From NCBI RefSeq assembly GCF_000485595.1, contig NW_014577671.1, positions 9,120 through 34,629 on the forward strand: a stretch of 25,510 nt of DNA. The letters run 5' to 3'. Numbering within the stretch: the stretch's first letter is position 1; each line of letters opens with the position of its first letter. The translations under genes and the position numbers were made by a program. The DNA is from Priapulus caudatus (Eukaryota; Priapulida; Priapulimorpha; Priapulimorphida; Priapulidae). The notes beneath the pieces were generated by a model, which ran no database searches, had not been told where the DNA came from, and saw only the letters and a list, made by a program, of their open reading frames with translations. Of this stretch, positions 19,746 to 25,510 are shown in pieces.

Positions 19746-22522
19746 CTAGAGTACAACAATGAGCGTTAAATAACACACGGTCTAAAGTCAAAACTCAGAA
19801 TAAAGGTCGAGTCTGTTGAGCGTTAAATAACACACGGTCTAAAGTCAAAACTCAGAATAAAGGTCAAGTCTGATGAGCATTAAACAACACACGGGCTAAA
19901 GTCAAAACTCAGAATAAAGGTCGAGTCTAAGTAAAGTCACTAAGTGCAAGTAAGAATACACAACTTTTTGAATACAGAGCCCACCACCCACCACCCATCA
20001 CCCATCACTAGTTGTGCAGTGGGGCTTGTACGTACCTGCATATCCACACCCATCACACAGAAATGGCCGCTCTCCTGCAAACAAACGAGCAGACATTAAT
20101 AAATGGACATAAAATAAAAATAATGATAATAAATTAATAATATTAATAATAATAAATAGACATTAATACCAAATCAAAACATCTCATGTATCTATAGGAC
20201 ACGGGTGCCTTTGCCTAACACATCCACATGATACTGGTGGCCCCACTTCACCTTTCTACAGAAAACTAGTGCCCCTTGCCTCACCTATCCAGAGAGTACT
20301 AGTGTTCACTGCCTTATCTACATTCTTATTGCCACTCAAAAATACACCAAACGCTGACACCCCGTGCTTACCAGTGTAACATTAGAAACCCTATATACAC
20401 ACAACACGGGCAACCCCAACCCCCCGTATTACCCTTGAGACATTGGCACCCTTAAGCACATGCAACACTGACATGCCTGATTACCAGTGTAACATTGGAA
20501 ACCCCAAACACCCACACACATACAACCCCCGGGAGACATTGCCACCCTTTTAAAGCACATGCAACATTGGCGCCCCCTGTCTTACCCGTGTAACATTGGA
20601 AACCCCAAACATACACACATAACCCCCGCATTACCTGTGATACATTGGCACCCTTAAACACACACACAACACTGACATCCCCTGTCTTACCCGTGTGACA
20701 TTGGAAACCCCTAACAGTAACATCCACACAACACCGGCAACCCCCGTATTACCCGTGATACATTTGCACCCTGAAACACACGCAACACTGGCGCCCCCTT
20801 TCTTACCCGTGTGCACGCGCATGTGCTGCGTGAGCTCGCACGTGCTGCGGAACGCGCGTTCGCAGTCGTCGGCCGGGCAGCGCACGTTCTTGCCGCCGTA
20901 CAGGCCGTGGATCTTCATGTGGTGCCGCATCACCGATCGCTCGTGGAAGCCTCGCCCGCACGAGTCGCAGCGGTGCGGCCGCGGCCGGTCCTTCTCGTGC
21001 ACGTACATGTGCCGTCGCAGCGCGTTGGCGCGCGGGAACCTCGCCGCGCACACGCCGCATGCGTGGTCGCGCCGCTCGACGTGCGTGCGCGCGTGCGCCG
21101 CGAGCGTGCAGCGCTGCGCGAACGTCGCCCCGCACTCCTCCACCGCGCAGCTGTACGGACGCTCGCCCGTGTGCGTGCGCACGTGCGCCGGCAGCGAGCC
21201 CACGCGCACCTCCTTCCCGCACACCGGACACGGCTTCCTCGTTGTCGTCGACGACGACGACGACGACGGAGACCCCGCCCGCTTCTTCCCGTACGCGGGG
21301 CGTCTGTTCTCCGTGTTGGCGTGGAGCACGTCGTCCGATCGCATCGCCGCGGCGTCGACGTCGCGTTCAAACTTGAAGTGAATCTCGCTGGTGCCGACGA
21401 TCTCTTCGCACGTCTCCGATTTTATTTTTGCCCCCAGCACGGCAACGTCGCCCCCGTCAGAATCATGCCCACTTGAGTTGGACGTCCTCCTGAAGGGGGC
21501 ATCACTGTAGACATAGACGTCGTCATATCGTTTCGGCACGGCACGTCGTGTGGTTCGTCTGAGATTCGTCGTCTCGCCCGTCGTCACCTCCCCATTATTA
21601 ATCTTCCCGTCTTCTCGCGAGGCAAGGCTTTTATGCTTTGGGGGTCTCCCCCTCCGCCTTTTCGGTGCAACCTCGACACCTTCGACGGTGGCGCCTTCGG
21701 CGGGTAAAATAGCGGCGACGCCCGCAGAAGTGACACTAGGCATCTCGTGTTTCTCGCGGTCATTATCCGTATTGTGAACAACGCCATCTGCGGTCGTCGG
21801 CTTCAACTGCGGATGGTCGGGGCCGACTTGGCGATTCTGTCTGGGCGGCGTCAGAGACAATCCGCCGAGGTCGTCCGGTTTGCACAACTCAAGCGACGAG
21901 AAAAACGTCTGTAGACTCGTGTTATCATCGCACTCCTCCCCCTGGTGGGCTGGCGGGTTGGAGAGCTCCCCCTGGTGGGCTGGCGGGTCGGAGAGCTCCC
22001 CCTGGTGGGCTGGCGGGTTACGGAGCTCCCCCTGGTGGGTTGGCATGTCACCGAGCTCCCCCTGGTGGTCTGGCACATCGCAGAGCTCCCTCTGGTGGTC
22101 TGGTGCATTGCAGAGCTCCTCCTGGTGGGCTGGCACATTGCAGAGCTCCCCCTGGTGGTCCGACTTGTCGCCTATGCCCAGCACGTGAGATGAAGCATCT
22201 ACTGCCTTCTGCCTGTGGTCTGACTTGTTATCATCTCTCTCGCGAGCGGACTCGCTGACGACGTGCTCCGGCTGGGTTGACATGCACCCATCCTCCCCCT
22301 GGTGGGTCGATATAATACGAACGTCGAGCGTGGGTGCTGGCGGCAGGAGGATGTGCCTGGCGTACGCCTGCAGTACCGAGCACTCGCTGCGCCGGTGCGT
22401 CACGTAGTTGTCTATGCCGCTGATCGTCATCTGACAGCGCAGGCAGAAGTGCGTGTCGTCGTCGTCATCCTCGACGCCGATGGGAAGTGGCATGACCACG
22501 TCCATGCCCAAATCTTCCGCAG
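18757..22522 (-). CDS. Nine-finger C2H2 zinc-finger protein with AT-hook, spliced from three exons
   Basis: Probable nuclear DNA-binding protein, possibly a transcription regulator. The exons are 22522-20807, 20074-20036 and 19745-18757. From the first ATG (22505-22503) the product is 908 residues. In order: an acidic run and a zinc-knuckle-like HFCLRC ... DNYVTHRRSEC (about 19-42); eight 10-residue HQGEL repeats (117-196); an AT-hook KRRRGRPPKH (282-291); a Ser/Thr run (415-422); C2H2 fingers 1-5 (about 426-564); finger 6 across exons 2 and 3 (573-593); fingers 7-9 (about 601-681, finger 8 with a longer H-H spacing); then an Ala/Pro-rich, low-complexity tail with a doubled QLSADSIL near the end. 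HTGERPF linkers join most fingers. A splice acceptor (TTTAATTCAG) just before 22522 means a further 5' exon, which may be untranslated or may extend the N-terminus. The target DNA is unknown, and I cannot match it to a named orthologue. Confidence 0.85.
19761..19930 (+). repeat. 57-bp tandem repeat, three copies, in intron 2
   Basis: Three copies start at 19761, 19818 and 19875, each GAGCGTTAAATAACACACGG followed by TCTAAAGTCAAAACTCAGAA and TAAAGGTCGAGTCT. The array begins 15 bp from the exon 3 acceptor. Confidence 0.95.
19979..20010 (+). repeat. CCCACCA/CCCATCA microsatellite
   Basis: Run of CCCACCACCCACCACCCATC ACCCATCAC within intron 2. Confidence 0.8.
20036..20074 (-). CDS. Zinc-finger gene microexon (39 nt)
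   Basis: The acceptor is GTTTGTTTGCAG and the donor GTACGT. The exon encodes ERPFLCDGCGYA, supplying the linker and the first two cysteines of finger 6. Phases match on both sides. The finger is complete only when joined to exon 3 (C-x2-C-x12-H-x3-H). Confidence 0.85.
20100..20165 (+). repeat. AT-rich AATAATA microsatellite in intron 1
   Basis: ATAATGATAATAAATTAATA and similar runs, without other features. Confidence 0.8.
20360..20815 (-). repeat. Intron 1 minisatellite of about 110 bp carrying 5' splice-site copies
   Basis: On the - strand, repeated half-units alternate: one contains AATGTTACACGGGTAAGACA GGGGGCGCC, the other GGGTGCCAATGTATCACAGG TAATGCGGGG. Splice-site-like copies fall near 20368, 20480, 20580 and 20685. 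The last copy, at 20801-20815, is the real exon 1 donor together with its final coding bases. Confidence 0.8.
20807..22522 (-). CDS. Zinc-finger gene, first coding exon seen
   Basis: The acceptor TTTAATTCAG is just upstream and the donor is CACACGG|GTAAGA. It carries the N-terminal region, the HQGEL repeats, the AT-hook and fingers 1-5, and ends one base into the Gly codon of an HTG linker. Reading upstream of the ATG stays open to the acceptor (AEDLG), so the start may lie in an earlier exon. Confidence 0.85.
21918..22157 (-). repeat. Coding minisatellite: eight 30-bp units
   Basis: On the + strand the unit is GAGCTCCCCCTGGTGGGCTG GCGGGTTGGA with variants. It encodes HQGELxxPPA-like decapeptides and stays in frame because the unit is 30 bp. 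Neighbouring copies towards the gene's 3' side are most alike (HQGELSDPPA, HQGELSNPPA), suggesting recent expansion there. Confidence 0.95.
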
Positions 22523-22799
22523 CTGAATTAAACCACGAAGACGGTGTATTTTATTGCGAGATCAGTCGCATTACATTCAGGGATTTGCCGATGCGCTACA
22601 TCACTATTATTACACGTTGAATTCATTTGGTTCTCACAAGTTGTGTCAGTATTGTGTTTGTGCTTGTAAGTTGTGTTACTAAATAGTAAATAGTAACTTA
22701 TACATCATAGGTTTTTGTGACCGCTGCCATATTGTCCATCATTACCGCCCTCTATCGACACCACCTAGAACTGAACGCTTTTTGTAGAACAGATACGTT
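22523..22799. other. Upstream intron or 5' region of the zinc-finger gene
   Basis: No exon is recognised. A CACCACCTAG piece at about 22759 resembles the CCACCTAG motif repeated at 18654-18722. Confidence 0.35.
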
Positions 22800-23365
22800 T
22801 TTGTATCTGTAGATGTAGTAGATAATCTTTATTTTCATCGGTACATTTAAAACAGTAAACATGAGCTGGAAAGCTCTTTAACCAATATCTAACAAATGTA
22901 TAAAAACAGTTATAACAACATATCATTTGATGAAAAAAATATACAAGTTTATGATACAGGTATGGGTATGATAAAATATAAAGCAAGGACATGTTACTGT
23001 TTGGGCTGTGGGCAATGTATATACTATATGATCAATAAAAATGCAATTGCAATTACATTTCATGTTGCTGTTGAATATAATTGCACAACACCTGAACCTA
23101 CACATTGCACACATGCATTTCTTGCCCATCCATGTATTTATCATTTTGTTAAAAGAAATTAAATCGGTAGCGTCTCTCAAACAGACTGGAAGCTGATTCC
23201 AGAGACTAGCACCATGGTAACGTAGACTTTTTTCCCCGTATGCCTACTGCCTGTGCGGCAGTTCAGGAGTTTTAAGCTGCCGCCACGCAAATCATGACCA
23301 GTTTCCCTGTTTGAGAATAAATCAAATAGGTATGAAGGGCTTTGTTTAGGGTAATTCACAGGCAC
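22800..23365 (-). pseudogene. LINE remnant: C-terminal end of a reverse transcriptase ORF plus 3' tail
   Basis: Leftward from 23365 the frame reads PSYLFDLFSNR, LRGGSLKLLNCR. After one frameshift near 23235 it reads GEKSLRYHGASLWNQLPVCL RD and SFNKMINTW. The pattern 'P-YL-dL ... LR-s ... G-ksF-y-ga-lWN-LP ... i--FK' is the well-known tail of many non-LTR reverse transcriptase proteins. The frame then runs through an unusual Cys-rich stretch (CMCAMCRFRCC) to about 22923. The tail ends with AATAAAGATTATCTACTACA near 22811-22831, resembling a LINE 3' end. It is heavily 5'-truncated, and the clade is not determined. Confidence 0.65.
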
Positions 23366-23780
23366 TTGAGACGTTTCGATAATAAAATGATGGTAAAAAA
23401 CCCGAAATGTACCGGTATTTACTACGTTGCAATGTTTATTTATTCTCCATAGACTAATAATTCCATGTAAGTGTCATTCAAATGCTCATCTGCAACGCAT
23501 AATTTCATCGCACGCACGCAACTGCATGCGTTAAACTCACAGAAATATCTTTCTGCAAGTTTGTGAACAGTTGAGTGCTTGCGGTGAAATGATCTGTTGC
23601 AGGGAATCGTCTAAACTGCATTTACGGTAGGCCTACACTGTTACCAATAATAGGCGAAACAGAATAGATAAACATTAACACTATGGCAGTAAATACATTT
23701 GTGTTTATTTATTCTCATTTTATTAATGAAACGTTCCCAGTGGGGTGTGGGGTTATAAGCCAAATACTATCAAACATGAA
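23366..23780. other. Stretch without recognised features
   Basis: AT-rich, with no gene or clear repeat seen. Confidence 0.4.
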
Positions 23781-23789
23781 GGTGGCGCT

Positions 23790-24300
23790 CGTGCCTCGGT
23801 GAACGTAGGGTCCTATCTGTATATAGGGACCCTCGGTGAACGTTGACTGCCAAGAGAATTTTCTTTGACCGTTCTCATGCGTTTAAACTAGTCGCGGGCA
23901 GGCCGACGGCATGTGTGCATGATAAAATCTTATCTAGATGCTTCACTTTGGTCGCAGCATCGCGCCACGATTCCCCGCTATGCTAATGTATCAGGGAAAA
24001 GGCGCTCCGGCCGACGTCGGTCGTCGTTGACTGCCAAGATAATTTTCGTCGGCCGTTCTCAAGCGTTCAAACTGGAGCCGGGCAGGCTGACAGCACGTGT
24101 GCTTGGTAAAATCCGATCTGAAATATTCACTTTGCTCGCCGCATCATGCCCTGGGTTTCCGGCTATGCTGACATTAATGTACATGAGGGTGGCGCTCGTG
24201 CGTCGGTCACCGCAGAGCCGTATATAGAGAGCGCCAGCCGCGGGGGGGCTGACGGCACGTGTGCATGGTAACATCTGATCTAGGACTACATGCTTCACTT
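23790..24300 (+). repeat. Diverged tandem repeat of about 184 bp, 2.5 copies
   Basis: GTTGACTGCCAAGA recurs at 23842 and 24026. GGCYGACRGCAYGTGTGCWT recurs at 23901, 24085 and about 24247, the last spacing being shorter (about 162 bp). GGTGGCGCTCGTGC at about 23781 and 24190 and TATGCTTCACTTTG-like ends also recur. Copies differ at many positions, so the array is old. A small hairpin, AGGGTCCTAT ... ATATAGGGACCCT, lies at 23807-23832. Confidence 0.8.
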
Positions 24301-24304
24301 TGTT

Positions 24305-25510
24305 ATATGCAGCCGGGACCTTACATGCAAGGACTTTCCCCTATTTCTTAAGTGATGTCTACTGATAAAATGTTATCATATAAATCTATGCTGGGATAAG
24401 TCCTCCTCATTTTAAATGCATAATCTTTACAAAATATTGTTTTTCTCGGGAGATATTGCGCATGCGCGAGCACAGATTCACGCGTGCTGTACGGACTAAA
24501 GAAAACTTCCTAATATAGCTTGCTGAGCGGGAGAGGAGGTGGGAGTTTGAGGAAAGGCGCCAGGAAAGATAGCTGGGGGCGGTAGAATAAGAAGGAGGCT
24601 GAGCGAGGGACAGGGAAGCCAAGGAGAAGGACGCTAGGGCATAACGTATGTGTTTTGTACCCTACAGGCTAGGGCACTCTCCTAATTATAAACACAGGTC
24701 TACCGATAAAAATTTATTAGAGATATATATGTTGAGATACCCTCTAACCATATTAAATGCATATTCATTACAAAATATAACTCTTTTGGTGAGATATTGC
24801 GCATGCGCTAATACACTAACGTAGCCAGATTGTGTACTGGCTGGTATACGCAGCGGGGACCTTACATGCAAGGTCTTTTCCCTATTTTTTAAGTGATGTC
24901 CTGATGAAATGTTATAATATAAATCTATGCTAGGATAACTCCTCCTCATTTTAAATGCATAACCTTTGCAAAATATTATTTTTCTCGGGAGATATTGCGA
25001 ATGCGCGAGCACAGTTTCACGCGTGCAGTACGAACTGAAGATAACTTTATAATATAGCATGCTCAGCGGGAGAGGAGGTGGGAGACTGAGGAAAGGCGGC
25101 AGCAAAGATAGCTGGGCGGTAGAAGAAGAAGGGAGCTGAGCGAGGGACAAGGGAGGAAAGGGGAAGGACGCGGGGGCATAAAGTAGGTGTTTGGTACCCG
25201 ACAGGCTAGGGCACTCTCCTGATTATAAACACAGGTCTACTGATACAAATTTATTAGAGAAATCTATGCTGAGATACCCCCTAACCATATTAAATGCATA
25301 TTCATCACAAAATATAACTCCTTTCGTGAGATATTGCGCATGCGCTAACACACTAACGTAGCCAGATTGTGTACTGGCTGGTATATGCAGCCGAGACCTT
25401 ACATGCAAGGTCTTTCCCCTATTTCTTAAGTGATGTATACTGATGAAATGTCATCATATAAATCTATGCTAGGATAACTCCTCCTCATTTTAAATGCATA
25501 ACCTTTGCAA
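24305..25510 (+). repeat. 540-bp tandem repeat, two full copies and a partial third running off the window
   Basis: The GGGACCTTACATGCAAGG landmark recurs at 24315, 24857 and (as GAGACC) 25393, spacings of 542 and 536 bp. Each unit has two related parts (ATTTTAAATGCATAA ... CGGGAGATATTGCGCATGCG and ATATTAAATGCATATTC ... GTGAGATATTGCGCATGCG) separated by a GGGAGAGGAGGTGGGAG purine-rich segment. Leftward open frames (such as 25150-24686, 154 codons) repeat QYL..., IFC..YAF and similar, but lose their frame between copies. I regard them as incidental. Confidence 0.9.
24456..24469. promoter_or_regulatory. NRF-1-like palindrome (first of four in the 540-bp array)
   Basis: TTGCGCATGCGCGA contains GCGCATGCGC, the known core of NRF-1 binding sites. 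Related copies lie near 24797 (TTGCGCATGCGCTA), 24996 (TTGCGAATGCGCGA, one arm changed) and 25335 (TTGCGCATGCGCTA). Binding is inferred only. Confidence 0.4.

Noticed and set aside
18816-19759. Several long frames on both strands over exon 3 of the zinc-finger gene
   Set aside because: They result from high GC content with few stop codons. Only the 19745-18757 frame has zinc-finger motifs and fitting splice phases.
20803-21476. Long Arg/Ala/His-rich frames overlapping the zinc-finger exon
   Set aside because: These are GC-rich shadows of fingers 1-5 in other frames.
24686-25150. 154-codon frame in the 540-bp repeat
   Set aside because: Its repeated QYL/IFC/YAF segments come from the tandem unit and the frame is not kept in the next copies; there is no recognised domain.

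Overview
The window looks like nuclear DNA of an invertebrate animal. It has spliced genes with GT-AG introns, GC-rich C2H2 zinc-finger exons in AT-rich surroundings, several kinds of transposon debris and much tandem repeat. I cannot name the species from the sequence.

Layout. Positions 1-6715 are a two-component satellite: a purine-rich unit of about 27 bp alternating with blocks of a hairpin-forming unit of about 29 bp. Its orientation flips near 3318, giving two inverted arms of about 3 kb. Positions 6724-10450 hold a complete-ended DNA transposon with terminal inverted repeats of about 390 bp. It carries a broken leftward gene whose protein has a FEN/PIN-like nuclease region and a C-terminal eight-cysteine CXC domain. 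This resembles, from memory, the Academ superfamily. Positions 10520-15160 are a mosaic of repeat debris: two fold-back elements with telomere-like TTAGGG cores, an inverted pair of 138-bp segments, a near-perfect long hairpin, a candidate solo LTR with a heat-shock-like element, and a retroelement-like tail.

Two host genes are clear and converge. On the + strand, three exons (15190-16184) encode the conserved C-terminal domain of ornithine decarboxylase antizyme; its first exon(s) and frameshift site were not found. On the - strand, 22522-18757 encodes a protein of about 908 residues with an AT-hook, an in-frame 30-bp coding minisatellite and nine C2H2 fingers. One finger is completed across a 39-nt microexon. 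Both introns of this gene carry local tandem repeats, and one repeat includes copies of the real 5' splice site.

Downstream, 22800-23365 is a remnant of a LINE 3' end on the - strand. Positions 23790-25510 hold two further tandem families. The one of about 540 bp carries GCGCATGCGC palindromes like NRF-1 binding sites.

The host exons are open and coherent, so base quality there seems good. The satellite and transposon carry many one-base indels, which may be true decay or poorly polished long-read sequence. The best candidates for something unusual are the two-orientation satellite, the degenerate nuclease/CXC transposon with a rearranged right end, and the splice-site-bearing intron minisatellite.
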